Positions 45,024-53,613 of a stretch of 64,000 nucleotides of DNA are shown piece by piece. A model generated the notes under the pieces. That model was given only the letters and a program-made list of their open reading frames with translations. It was not told the DNA's origin and did not search any database. Position 1 is the stretch's first letter. The number at the start of each line of letters is the position of its first letter. The stretch is from Opitutia bacterium ISCC 52. Its GTDB lineage: Bacteria; Verrucomicrobiota; Verrucomicrobiia; Opitutales; UBA2995. Where the stretch lies: positions 1,240,001-1,304,000 of the forward strand of contig CP076040.1 in assembly GCA_014529675.2 (NCBI GenBank), written 5' to 3'. Position numbers and translations under genes: made by a program.

Positions 45024-45150
45024 AATGGCTACGTCCTGTCTACCCTTCTTTAAAAAAAATATTTCTCTTAGTGGGCGGGGTTTCCTAATAATATGGTTAT
45101 GAAAACAACAGCACTATTTTGTCTCACCGCTTATATCGACGAGTTATTCC

Positions 45151-45531
45151 TTACTTTAGCGACCAGAATGAGACGGATGACTGCTTTGCTATCAGATCGA
45201 CCTCAAAACGGACGAAATTCTGATCCCCATTGGTCACGTAATCCACAAAAAAGACTTTCATTTTGCTACCATTACGAGAGAAAGTCCCCATGTGCGGTGT
45301 ACTCACAGTGTTACCCTCCTCCAAAATAGCTTCAGCAGTTCCAATCACCGTTCCACCTGAACGCTCCCCGCAATCCCCACGGGACGCGTGTTTATACTCA
45401 TGCGTTAGAGTAACAAAGCCATAACCTTCTACCTTGCCCTCCATGAACACTGTCATTGTGTCATTTCTCTGGCCTATGGCCGTTATTGTGAAAGCTCCTG
45501 TTCCATCGGGATTACCTAAATCTAGATTCAT
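45151..45531 (-). CDS. Hypothetical beta-rich protein
   Basis: 126 residues from ATG 45531 (MNLDLGNPDGTGAFTITAIG). Alternating hydrophobic residues (FVTLTHEYKHASRG, KVFFVDYVTNGDQNFVRFEV) suggest beta-strands. No signal peptide and no recognised family. It may be the C-terminal part of a longer gene, or a small island protein. Confidence 0.4.
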   Translation of the reverse strand: MNLDLGNPDGTGAFTITAIGQRNDTMTVFMEGKVEGYGFVTLTHEYKHASRGDCGERSGGTVIGTAEAILEEGNTVSTPHMGTFSRNGSKMKVFFVDYVTNGDQNFVRFEVDLIAKQSSVSFWSLK

Positions 45532-45765
45532 CCCTTACAGTCCTTGTATAAGCCATTCATTGTCAAGGACTGTAGCACTCTGCATGTGACAATAATGCAA
45601 AATACCGTCCTGTGGAAAAGAAAGAGCGGCCCTCCCACAGACCGCTCCCATATCTCTTCTCTGCATTTGCCTGAGGATCGCTCTGCGAGCGTTTCCAAGA
45701 GCTGTACCCCTTATGGGTGGTCTTAGTCATCTAGACTAAGCGTTTGTTCCAGACATCTCGTTAGG

Positions 45766-46173
45766 TTAACTAGCCTCCTCTCTATCGTTTGGCCTGAGGG
45801 TGTGATGGGATAACCACAGCTTCTTCCCCTCATTCCATATGCAGTAATCAACGAGAAGCGGGTGCTTCATTAGCGACATGAACTTTTGGTCGTTCAGGTT
45901 GATCTGTTTTCTGGCGGTCCGTTTGCTCATCTTGTTGCTGTTCGCTTCAATTATTTCCACAAGCCTTTCGGCCTTATCGGTTTTTTCCCGATGCTCTTCC
46001 GTGGTCATAATCTCCAGCATGTTTTCCAAGTGCCACTCAACAATTGAGCAGGCGTTTTCGGCCAACGGGAGATCGATAACAGACACGCCTCTTATCACAG
46101 CGAGGTTTCCCGCCACTCTGATCGCCTGTTCTGGCATAAGGGGTTTTCTCCCATTCAGGCCGAACCGGTTCAA
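45766..46173 (-). pseudogene. C-terminal fragment of a phage/plasmid primase-like (DUF3987-type) protein
   Basis: Convincing protein starts at about MPEQAIRVAGNLAVIRG (near 46138) and runs through ENACSIVEWHLENMLEIMTT, then SKRTARKQINLNDQKFMSLM to the stop at 45766. The E-Q-A-x-R-x-A-G-x-L-A start resembles the C-terminal helical part of DUF3987-like primase proteins of phages and plasmids. The residues before MPEQ come from the antisense of a YHYH fossil, so the 5' part of the gene is missing. Confidence 0.4.
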
Positions 46174-46187
46174 ACGGGGGACATTGA
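46146..46187 (+). pseudogene. YHYH-motif gene fossil
   Basis: The forward frame reads FSHSGRTGSNGGH then TGA. This aligns with FSHSGRTDSKGGHWD at the start of the mature YHYH protein (41776 onward), with high nucleotide similarity across about 40 bp. Sequence on both sides is unrelated, so this is a remnant at a recombination junction. Confidence 0.6.
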
Positions 46188-46269
46188 CCCCCTTGACAGA
46201 GACTTATGGCAACGGTCCTGAAAGAATGCAGAAGGGGTCACCTATTTCTTTCCTGTAGTTTAATTGTAA

Positions 46270-47709
46270 CTACGGATTTGTTCCGAGTTTCCATTCAGTA
46301 AATTGATGTATCTTCTCAGCGTCATTCTGCTTCATCCATGCACGTAAACGGCGATCGAGATCCTGTTGAATCTCTTTCGTTTCGGGTGAGCCAAAAACAT
46401 TCCTCAGCTCATCCGGATCATGGAGCAGATCGTATAACTCATGAGCATTTGGCTTCTTCAAGTGCAGGACCAGCTTCCAGTCATGGGTGCGAATCATACG
46501 CATGGAATCCTCGCTTCCCCGATAGCGTGTGTAAGCGTGCATATCATAGGCATCGTACAAGGCATCCCGCCAAGGAACTGCTTCCCGCCCTTGCAACAGC
46601 GGCAGCAGACTTAGTCCGTCGAGTGGCAACTCCCTGCGTTCAAGTTCGAGCATATGCAGAAACGTAGGGAAGAAGTCCATGAGCGATACCAGTCGATTGC
46701 AAACCGTGCCTGGCTGAACCACGGACGGCCAACGCACGATCAGAGGAACCATGATTGAGGTATCCCACATGTTTGGCCGCCGTAGAGGATTCGCGATCTG
46801 CATTCCATTGCCCTTGCCTTCCAAGCCGCCGTGGTGTCCGACATTGTAGCCGTTATCGCTGGTGAACACCACCATCGTCTTAGCTTGCAAATCGAGTTGT
46901 TCCAACGTCTCCAACAATCGGCCAATGTTGCGATCGACTTGCGTTACGCTGGCGTAGTACTCACGCGTAATCTGCTCCAGGCGTTCGGGCGGCAATCCGT
47001 CGACCTTTGGTAAGGTGAGAGGTTTATCCTCATAGTTCGCCATGTCCTCCTCGGGCACGGGTAGGTAGGCCTTGTGCGGGGCTCGGGTAAAATAGAAAAG
47101 GGCGAATGGCCTGTTTTGGTTTTCATTGATGAAGTCGATCGCGTCGTCGGCGATGAGATTGGCGCAGTATCCCTCGAATTCTCTCTGCTCCCCGTCCTTG
47201 TACATAGTCGGATTGAGCGGGCTGATGCCACCGTCATGAAACCCCATAAAATAGTTGAAACCGTGGTTGGTTGGAAAGTGCTCTTGCTTATGCCCCAGGT
47301 GCCACTTGCCGATCAAACCAGTCTCGTATCCGGCGTCGCGCAACACCTCGGCGATCGTGGTTGTGTCCTGCGAAAGACCATTGAGGATATCTCGCTGAAT
47401 GAAATCATGGACACCCACCCGATGACTGTAACGACCTGTCAATAAAGTGGCCCGCGACGGGGAACACACGGGCTTGGTGTAGGCCTCAGTGAACAGCATC
47501 CCTTCTCTGGCGAGCCGATCCATGTTCGGCGTCACGCATTCTCGATTTCCGTAGACGCCGACCGACCATCGGGCTTGGTCATCCGTGTAGATAAAAAGTA
47601 TATTGGGCTTGGCGCCCTCGGCATGCGCCTGCGGTAGAATCGCGAGCCCCCAAACGGCAATGATCGTGAGCATGTGTTTCACGGGCTTCCAGCGCAATCG
47701 TTTCCTCAT
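46270..47709 (-). CDS. Exported sulfatase (arylsulfatase A-like)
   Basis: 479 residues from ATG 47709 (a TTG at 47736 would add nine residues). The signal peptide ends at PQAHA. Metal site FIYTDDQARWSVGVYG, formylglycine site C82 in KPVCSPSRATLLTGRYSHR, then GKWHLGHKQEHFPTNHGF and VVFTSDNGYNVGHHGG. It is the classic S1 layout with a full C-x-P-S-R. The gene looks GC-richer than its island neighbours, suggesting a separate origin. Divergent from the HEAT-repeat sulfatase. Confidence 0.94.
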   Translation of the reverse strand: MRKRLRWKPVKHMLTIIAVWGLAILPQAHAEGAKPNILFIYTDDQARWSVGVYGNRECVTPNMDRLAREGMLFTEAYTKPVCSPSRATLLTGRYSHRVGVHDFIQRDILNGLSQDTTTIAEVLRDAGYETGLIGKWHLGHKQEHFPTNHGFNYFMGFHDGGISPLNPTMYKDGEQREFEGYCANLIADDAIDFINENQNRPFALFYFTRAPHKAYLPVPEEDMANYEDKPLTLPKVDGLPPERLEQITREYYASVTQVDRNIGRLLETLEQLDLQAKTMVVFTSDNGYNVGHHGGLEGKGNGMQIANPLRRPNMWDTSIMVPLIVRWPSVVQPGTVCNRLVSLMDFFPTFLHMLELERRELPLDGLSLLPLLQGREAVPWRDALYDAYDMHAYTRYRGSEDSMRMIRTHDWKLVLHLKKPNAHELYDLLHDPDELRNVFGSPETKEIQQDLDRRLRAWMKQNDAEKIHQFTEWKLGTNP

Positions 47710-47876
47710 GACGTCTAAACTGGGCGGTTGACCCAATGTTGTCGAATGCCAAAATGCCTTAACCTATTATCGCTCATCAACTGAATGCGCTGGCGACTGG
47801 CTCAGTCGCCCGAACATGACTGCCAGTGTATCCAAACAGAATTGACTTTCTAGGCGTTCTTGGAATTGAATCAACT

Positions 47877-49769
47877 ATGCGTTACCTACTTTACGCGGTT
47901 CAGTTTTTTGTAGCCATTAGCTCTATACTAAACGCTGAACAGGACCGGCCCAACATCCTTTGGATAACCTGCGAGGATTCCAATCCCCATCTTGGAAGTT
48001 ATGGCGACACCTACGCCGTTACCCCGGTTCTCGATCAGTTCGCGACAGAGAGCGTGCGATACACTCAAGCCTTCGCGTATACAGGCGCCTGCTCTCCCAG
48101 TCGCTCGTGCCTTATTACCGGCATATATCCGCTCACCTTAGGCACGCACCAAATGCGAACAACGATGCCTCTTCCGCCGACCGTGCGCTGCTTCCCGACC
48201 TTGCTCCGCGAGGCTGGATACTATACTTCGAACAATTACAAGGAAGATTATCAGTTCGTTGTTCCCTCGGGGACATGGGACGATTCGAGCGACCAGGCTC
48301 ACTGGCGCAATCGCGCTCCGAACCAACCCTTTTTCTCTGTATTCAACTTAAAGGTGACTCATCAAAGCCGCATCTTTGCCGATACGGCTTCCTATCTTGA
48401 AAACACCCGCCGACTGACACCCGAGCAAAGACGCGATCCTAGCCAGCTCACGATTCCACCGATCCATCCGGACACACCAGAGTTTCGCCGGGATTGGGCT
48501 CGTCACTATGAAAATGTGACCGCCATGGATTACCAAGTAGGGGATATATTAGCGGAGCTCAAGGCTGACGGTCTGGCTGACGACACGATCGTTTTCTTTT
48601 TCTCCGACCACGGAACGGGCATGCCCGGTATCAAGATGTGGGCTTGGGGACCTAGCCTTCGCGTTCCGTTAATCATTCGCTTCCCGCCCAAGTGGCGACA
48701 CCTTGCGCCTGCGGCACCCGGCGAAAGCGACGATCGTCTGGTCAGTTTCGTAGACTTCGCGCCAACCGTACTGAGCCTCGCAGGTATTCCTCAGCCACCC
48801 CAATTTCAGGGTTATGCCTTTCTTGGTTCGGACGCGGCGCCTCCACGCGAGTTCATCTTCGGAGGCAAGGATCGTCAAAGCGAGATCACGGATACCATTC
48901 GATACGTGCGCGATCACCGTTTTCAGTACATAAGAAACTTTCGGCCTCACCTGCCACACGGCCAGTTCATGAGTTACAATTGGCGGATGTCTAGTATGCA
49001 ATCTTGGGACAGACACCATCAGGAAGGCAAATTGAGCGGTCCCCCGGCGCGATTTTTCGATAGCGAGAAAGAGACGGAAGAACTCTACGATGTTACCAAC
49101 GACCCATGGCAAGTCTACAATCTGGCTACGAACCCGCGTTACAAAAGCAACCTTAAGCGTCTGCGAACGGAGCTCCGCAACCAGATGGTTTTAGCCAATG
49201 ATCTCGGTTTGTTGCCCGAGAATGAATTACACCGCCGATCCCAAAACCAATCGCCGATGCTAATCGGGAATGACCCACGCCTTAATCCACTTTACCGCCT
49301 TATGCTCGCTGCTGATTTGGCTAATGCTAGGGATCCTGCGAATCTCGATGAATTGGTCTCATTATTGAGCGATAAGGATGCTGCAATACGCTGGTGGGCT
49401 GCCACCGGTCTTCTTTCGCTTGGCGCGACCGCACTCCCGGCTCGGGACGAATTGCTAGCTGCAACTCGGGACACAAGTTCAGACGTACAGCTCGCTGCCG
49501 CCGAAGCGCTCGCTCGTATGGGGGAAACGGATACAGCGTTAGCCACGATTCGGGAACTGCTCAAAGTAGACAATGTATTTACTCGTCTTGCAGCCCTCAA
49601 CTCAGTCGAACGTCTTGGTCCCGCCGCTGTCTCTTTGGTGACCGATGTCCAGAGAGCCGGAATTAGCAACCCAACGCAAAAGGACACTGCTATTTACGTT
49701 GAACGCATGGTCCGCTACCTCCCCGAACGTATCCTCAACAATACACACGAGAAATATGGGCGGTTCTAA
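47877..49769 (+). CDS. Sulfatase with C-terminal HEAT repeats
   Basis: 630 residues from ATG 47877. The signal peptide ends near LNAEQ. Metal site WITCEDSNPHLGSYG, formylglycine site C72 in TGACSPSRSCLITGIYP, and second metal site FFFSDHGTGMPGIKMW. After the sulfatase domain (to about residue 490) come HEAT-like repeats, e.g. LDELVSLLSDKDAAIRWWAA and VQLAAAEALARMGETDTALA. This sulfatase-HEAT fusion is seen in Planctomycetes/Verrucomicrobia. The repeats probably bind a partner or the cell envelope. GC-rich like the divergent sulfatase. Confidence 0.93.
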   Translation: MRYLLYAVQFFVAISSILNAEQDRPNILWITCEDSNPHLGSYGDTYAVTPVLDQFATESVRYTQAFAYTGACSPSRSCLITGIYPLTLGTHQMRTTMPLPPTVRCFPTLLREAGYYTSNNYKEDYQFVVPSGTWDDSSDQAHWRNRAPNQPFFSVFNLKVTHQSRIFADTASYLENTRRLTPEQRRDPSQLTIPPIHPDTPEFRRDWARHYENVTAMDYQVGDILAELKADGLADDTIVFFFSDHGTGMPGIKMWAWGPSLRVPLIIRFPPKWRHLAPAAPGESDDRLVSFVDFAPTVLSLAGIPQPPQFQGYAFLGSDAAPPREFIFGGKDRQSEITDTIRYVRDHRFQYIRNFRPHLPHGQFMSYNWRMSSMQSWDRHHQEGKLSGPPARFFDSEKETEELYDVTNDPWQVYNLATNPRYKSNLKRLRTELRNQMVLANDLGLLPENELHRRSQNQSPMLIGNDPRLNPLYRLMLAADLANARDPANLDELVSLLSDKDAAIRWWAATGLLSLGATALPARDELLAATRDTSSDVQLAAAEALARMGETDTALATIRELLKVDNVFTRLAALNSVERLGPAAVSLVTDVQRAGISNPTQKDTAIYVERMVRYLPERILNNTHEKYGRF

Positions 49770-49904
49770 GTCGATCTCGGCCTAATGCCAAATTCAAAAA
49801 AACATTGGAGTCTATTCCGACTTTATAAAAATCACTCCGAAGGGGCCTAAAGCGGAGCATATGGGATCATGTCTTGACTCTTAATAGAATGGACATCAGA
49901 TAGA

Positions 49905-49930
49905 GGTCATACCTAGAGAAGGGTATGACC
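49905..49930. repeat. 9-bp stem inverted repeat
   Basis: GGTCATACC (49905-49913) pairs perfectly with GGTATGACC (49922-49930) around an 8-nt loop, 135 bp after the HEAT-sulfatase stop. There is no T-run. It could be a terminator or a fragment of a dispersed repeat. Confidence 0.5.
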
Positions 49931-49974
49931 CCGTCTACTGACCTTGTGGCATATTGGGGAGTCAAAAAGATAAC

Positions 49975-50148
49975 ATGGAGGGGCACCGCATTCTCGTGCA
50001 CGCGACCAGCAGCCACTTTCCCCAGTTCGCCAGGAATTTGAATACAGGCAAGCCATTAGGAACGAGTCAGGAAATGATCGTGGCCGAGCAGACGGTTTAC
50101 CACTCGGCGGAGCTACCGTCCCATGTGGTCCTGCCAGTCATTCCGTAA
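49975..50148 (+). pseudogene. C-terminal fossil of a CocE/NonD-type hydrolase
   Basis: The frame reads EGHRILVHATSSHFPQFARN, then LNTGKPLGTSQEMIVAEQTV and YHSAELPSHVVLPVIP and stops. This matches the conserved end of CocE/NonD (X-Pro dipeptidyl-peptidase S15-like) hydrolases: G-H-R-I, S-S-N/H-F-P-x-F-x-R-N-x-N-T-G, Y-H and PSHVVLPVIP. The catalytic part is absent, and upstream sequence is unrelated. Confidence 0.65.
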
Positions 50149-50327
50149 ATGCCAGGTCAACACAGCAAACGAGGCTAGTTCGTAATCAAAAAATAGTTAC
50201 ACAGCAGAGTCTATTGCTACAGACCGAGCGAGGCACCAGGTCGGTGTTGAAGATCCTTGATGATTCACCTACAAAATGAATAATGATCCTTTTTGCGAAA
50301 CTGTCTTCAGATCAACTCTAATTCGAA

Positions 50328-51677
50328 ATGGTTATACGATTAATACACCTTCTGATTGCCCTGGGCGGGTTGATGTCCCTGAACCTGACTGCGGAGAATA
50401 AGCCCAATATCATTGTCATCCTGGCCGATGACATAGGCTTTGAATGTTTAAGTAGCTATGGGAGTGAATTCTACCAAACACCCCATCTGGATGCACTGGC
50501 AGCGGGAGGAGCACGCTTCACACAGGCTTACTCGCAACCCATCTGCACACCTTCACGGGTGAAAATCATGAGCGGGAAATACAATTTCCGAAATCATGAT
50601 GGTTTTGCCACTTACCCCTTCGAAGATGCCACGTTTGCGCAAGTGGCGAAGCAAAACGGATATGCAACTGCGATAGCCGGCAAATGGCAGCTCTCATCCG
50701 GCGATCTGAAAGGTCCGGAAAGAGCCGGATTCGATGAATACTGTTTGTGGCACTTTTCTGAACCGATACTTCCAGGTGCCGATGGTGGGATCCCCGAACC
50801 GTTACCAGAACCATTCACCAGGAAAGGTTCCCGCTACAAGTCGCCCAAACTCTTCGAAAACGGTACCCTATTGGCTGATACGGACGAAAAATATGGGCCC
50901 GATTTAGTAACGGACTTTTTATGCGATTTCATTGAGCGAAAGAAAAACGAACCTTTCCTCGTTTACTACCCCATGATGCTGGTTCACAGCCCCTTTGATC
51001 CAACCCCGGATAGTCCGGACTGGGAAAAGAAGGATCCAAAAAGAGGCAACGGAGAGCACTACCGGGACATGGTCCACTTCATGGATAAAATGGTCGGGAA
51101 AATCACGGCCAAGCTCGAGAAGGAAAACCTCCGCCAGGACACTCTGATACTATTTACCGGAGACAACGGAACCTCGGTGCGGATAACATCGCCTTTTCCA
51201 GGGCGAGGAGAAATTCGCGGTGGAAAAGGCAAAATGATCGATGATGGAAACCGGGTGCCTTTCATTGCCAATTGGCTGGGAACCATAAAACCGAAATCGC
51301 TTGTGCACTCCATGGTAGGATTTGCAGATTTTTACCCGACGATCGCAGAATTAACCGGTTCAAAAATGCCCAATCAAATGGATGGGAAAAGCATTCTTCC
51401 CTTGCTGAAAGGTAACACCGGCAATGCTCGCCCTTGGCTCTTCCAATCCTATTCTGTTCATGGACCCACCACAGCCCCCTTTCGCTGTTTTGCCCGGGAC
51501 GCCGAATGGAAGCTCTATTCGGATGGCTCACTCTACAACGTACCGAATGACTGGTTAGAGGAACATCCGGTAACGGGACATGAAGGGGAAAAGGCCCGCA
51601 AAAAACTACAAAAAATCCTGGATCAGATACTAAAGGATGTTCCCAGAGAATTGATCGATTGGGGATCCTCCGATTGA
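50328..51677 (+). CDS. Exported sulfatase (arylsulfatase A-like)
   Basis: 449 residues. Signal peptide (to SLNLTA), metal site VILADDIGFECLSSYG, formylglycine site C73 in QPICTPSRVKIMSGKYN, then AGKWQLSSGDLKG and ILFTGDNGTSVRITSPFPGR. It resembles the 27735-29183 sulfatase in domain order (AGKWQ, then a FDEYCLWH-type segment), so the two may be paralogues. Followed after 67 bp by a truncated carbohydrate-active gene. Confidence 0.93.
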   Translation: MVIRLIHLLIALGGLMSLNLTAENKPNIIVILADDIGFECLSSYGSEFYQTPHLDALAAGGARFTQAYSQPICTPSRVKIMSGKYNFRNHDGFATYPFEDATFAQVAKQNGYATAIAGKWQLSSGDLKGPERAGFDEYCLWHFSEPILPGADGGIPEPLPEPFTRKGSRYKSPKLFENGTLLADTDEKYGPDLVTDFLCDFIERKKNEPFLVYYPMMLVHSPFDPTPDSPDWEKKDPKRGNGEHYRDMVHFMDKMVGKITAKLEKENLRQDTLILFTGDNGTSVRITSPFPGRGEIRGGKGKMIDDGNRVPFIANWLGTIKPKSLVHSMVGFADFYPTIAELTGSKMPNQMDGKSILPLLKGNTGNARPWLFQSYSVHGPTTAPFRCFARDAEWKLYSDGSLYNVPNDWLEEHPVTGHEGEKARKKLQKILDQILKDVPRELIDWGSSD

Positions 51678-51744
51678 AGCGGCCTACTCGGCAATATCCG
51701 AATGTAAGAGAGATTAAAGGAGAGAGATTAATAATGACAAAAAT

Positions 51745-52479
51745 ATGAAGGTCCTCACTAGAAGCTATATTTTCTGCGTGGCGTTTATTTTGCTCGCATG
51801 TGATCAAAGTTTTTCCGCCGGCTTAGAGAACCGGATGGAGGGTAGTAGAGCAGGTGCCCATCCCTTGATCCATGAAGGTCTTTTGACCAATCCCACTGAA
51901 GGTCTAGTCATTGGCAATGGCGATCTGGCAGCCAGTGTCCAAATTTTTTCCAATGAGCTAAAACTGAATCTTGGCAAGAACGACGTCTGGGACACTCGCT
52001 ATAACAGCCCGAGCAAAACCGAGGAGGTGGCGGTGACGCAGGATGAGCTGATTGCCTATGTGGAAGAGCATGGCGTCGTGTCGCCGAAGTTCTTGGACAA
52101 GCCGAAGAAACAAGGAGAGCCTGTCGTTCATTCGCCGCTTCGGGTAGGTGCGATTCGTATTGCGCATCCGGGATGGTCGGGGACAAAGGCGCGCTCAATT
52201 GTCAGGATCGACCGCGGAACGCTGGAGGCGGAATACCAGTTCCCGAGTGGAACCTTGCGTTTCACTGCCTTTATCCATCGCGAAAAGAATCTCGTCATGC
52301 TTCGCGCTTCGGCGGAAGGACAGGGTATTGGGGGGTTGAATATTGCCGCCTGCCACTGTTGTGCGCTTGTTTCAGAAACGTCCTGCGAGCACTTCAACTG
52401 CTATCTGGATCGTGGTCTTGTTGCGGGAACAATTGAAAAACCTGAACTGGGATATTTCTCTTTTCTATACAATAAATAG
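51745..52479 (+). pseudogene. N-terminal fragment of a secreted glycoside-hydrolase-like protein
   Basis: 244 codons. A signal/lipoprotein-like leader (CVAFILLAC) is followed by LLTNPTEGLVIGNGDLAASVQIF and LKLNLGKNDVWDTRYNSPS. The I-G-N-G-D/x-L and N-K-x-D-x-W-D-x-R elements resemble the N-terminal domain of GH95-like or DUF5703-type enzymes, normally over 700 residues. Natural-looking sequence ends near RASAEGQGIGGL (about 52340); the tail IAACHCCALVSETSCEHFNC looks non-native. Truncated where the R-M cassette begins. Confidence 0.55.
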
Positions 52480-52494
52480 GCGATGGATTAATTC

Positions 52495-53331
52495 ATGAAA
52501 TTCGAAAAACTTCAAAAATTATATTTCAATGCAGACAACGGGGCTTATTCGATAGTCACGAAGGATGAGCGAAAGAAAGGGCAGATAACCATTACTGAAA
52601 ATGACAGTGAGGCAGCGTTGGTTGTAGATCATTTTGGCGAAGATAAAATACCCCGAACCGGATCGAAGGGAAATCCGCTTGTGATTAACGTTCGGGCGAG
52701 AAATGGAACTGAAGGGGTTGGCGAGCTGACGATCAATTTCCCGAAGTCCAAGGGCAACGAACTTCGCGTATACCGGAAAAGTGAATACGGGTTTGATTAC
52801 GAGGCCGGTGAAGTATGGTTTGTGTTTCGGCGAGGGGCAGAACTGGTTATTGGTAGCCTGCCGGAAAACGAATGGCGGAGTATCGGTACAAACGATTCTT
52901 CGGATGCTTACTTTCAGGAAGAAATTGAGAAGCCCGGGTTAGATGCCGTTCCGTCGTTTGTTGAATTTTCAGGCCGGAGGATTCCGAGGGACCCCAGAGT
53001 TTCCAGGCTGGCCCTCGAGCAATCAGGATTTATCTGCGAATACTCAGGCGAACCGACTCCGTTTATTTCAAGAGTTACGGGAAATCCTTATCTGGAGGCT
53101 CATCATTTTATTCCGCTTGGATTACAGGACAGTTTTAACCGAAGCCTGGATTGCGTGGAAAATATCCTGCCGCTCAACCCTTTGTGGCACAGGGCAATTC
53201 ACCATGCCGAGCCCGGCTTCGTTCGGGATATGTTGGATTCGATGTATCCGCAACGGCGGGCTTTTCTGATGGATTGTGGTGTGGATCAGGCGAACTTGGT
53301 GCGTCTCTATGGTGTAGAAGAAATCAGGTGA
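52495..53331 (+). CDS. HNH restriction endonuclease-like protein
   Basis: 278 residues. The N-terminal part (about 1-150) has an unrecognised beta-rich region (LRVYRKSEYGFDYEAGEVWF). The C-terminal HNH domain has FICEYSGEPTPFISRVTGNP, YLEAHHFIPLGLQDSF with H203-H204, N223 in ENILPLNPLWHRAIHH, and H232. Cysteines that usually bind structural zinc are incomplete. The following small DNA-binding-like gene and C5 methyltransferase suggest it is the cleaving enzyme of a type II-like R-M system; the recognition site is unknown. Confidence 0.75.
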   Translation: MKFEKLQKLYFNADNGAYSIVTKDERKKGQITITENDSEAALVVDHFGEDKIPRTGSKGNPLVINVRARNGTEGVGELTINFPKSKGNELRVYRKSEYGFDYEAGEVWFVFRRGAELVIGSLPENEWRSIGTNDSSDAYFQEEIEKPGLDAVPSFVEFSGRRIPRDPRVSRLALEQSGFICEYSGEPTPFISRVTGNPYLEAHHFIPLGLQDSFNRSLDCVENILPLNPLWHRAIHHAEPGFVRDMLDSMYPQRRAFLMDCGVDQANLVRLYGVEEIR

Positions 53332-53353
53332 ACAAATTTACACTTAATCGCGC

Positions 53354-53388
53354 TTGACTACGTGACGTGACGTATGTGACGTTACATC
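53354..53388. promoter_or_regulatory. TGACGT direct-repeat cluster in front of the small R-M gene
   Basis: Within TTGACTACGTGACGTGACG and the following TATGTGACGTTACATCG, the hexamer TGACGT occurs three times and a related TGACT(A) once, over 35 bp and ending 5 bp before the ATG at 53393. The spacing and place are what one expects of an operator bound by a controller protein, plausibly the 69-residue protein encoded next. Confidence 0.5.
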
Positions 53389-53392
53389 GATT

Positions 53393-53602
53393 ATGGCACG
53401 AGGATCTTCAGGTAGAATAGTAATTGATGTGACACCCGAGTTTAAGGACGAGTTATACACCGCCCTGGGGAAAGAGAACAAGACGCTCAAAGAATGGTTC
53501 CTCGATAAGGCGAACCGGTTTTGTGATGAAAGCCGTCAGCCATCCCTGTTCATAGCCGCCGAAGATCAGGCCACATACTCTAGCAAAGATTCCTCAAACT
53601 AA
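53393..53602 (+). CDS. Small DNA-binding-like protein of the R-M cassette
   Basis: 69 residues: MARGSSGRIVIDVTPEFKDE, then LYTALGKENKTLKEWFLDKA. The short beta-strand G-R-I-V-I-D-V followed by two helices is the pattern of ribbon-helix-helix proteins. Similar small proteins (SGRxVIEx..LKxxLYxAL..TLKxWF) often accompany DNA methyltransferases. It may be the controller of the cassette, since a repeat cluster lies directly upstream. Function inferred from context. Confidence 0.65.
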   Translation: MARGSSGRIVIDVTPEFKDELYTALGKENKTLKEWFLDKANRFCDESRQPSLFIAAEDQATYSSKDSSN

Positions 53603-53613
53603 ATCCCGATCTC

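Noticed and set aside
25176-51677. Formylglycine-generating enzyme or anSME for sulfatase maturation
   Set aside because: None of the genes carries the FGE-sulfatase fold or radical-SAM CxxxCxxC motif; it must be elsewhere in the genome.
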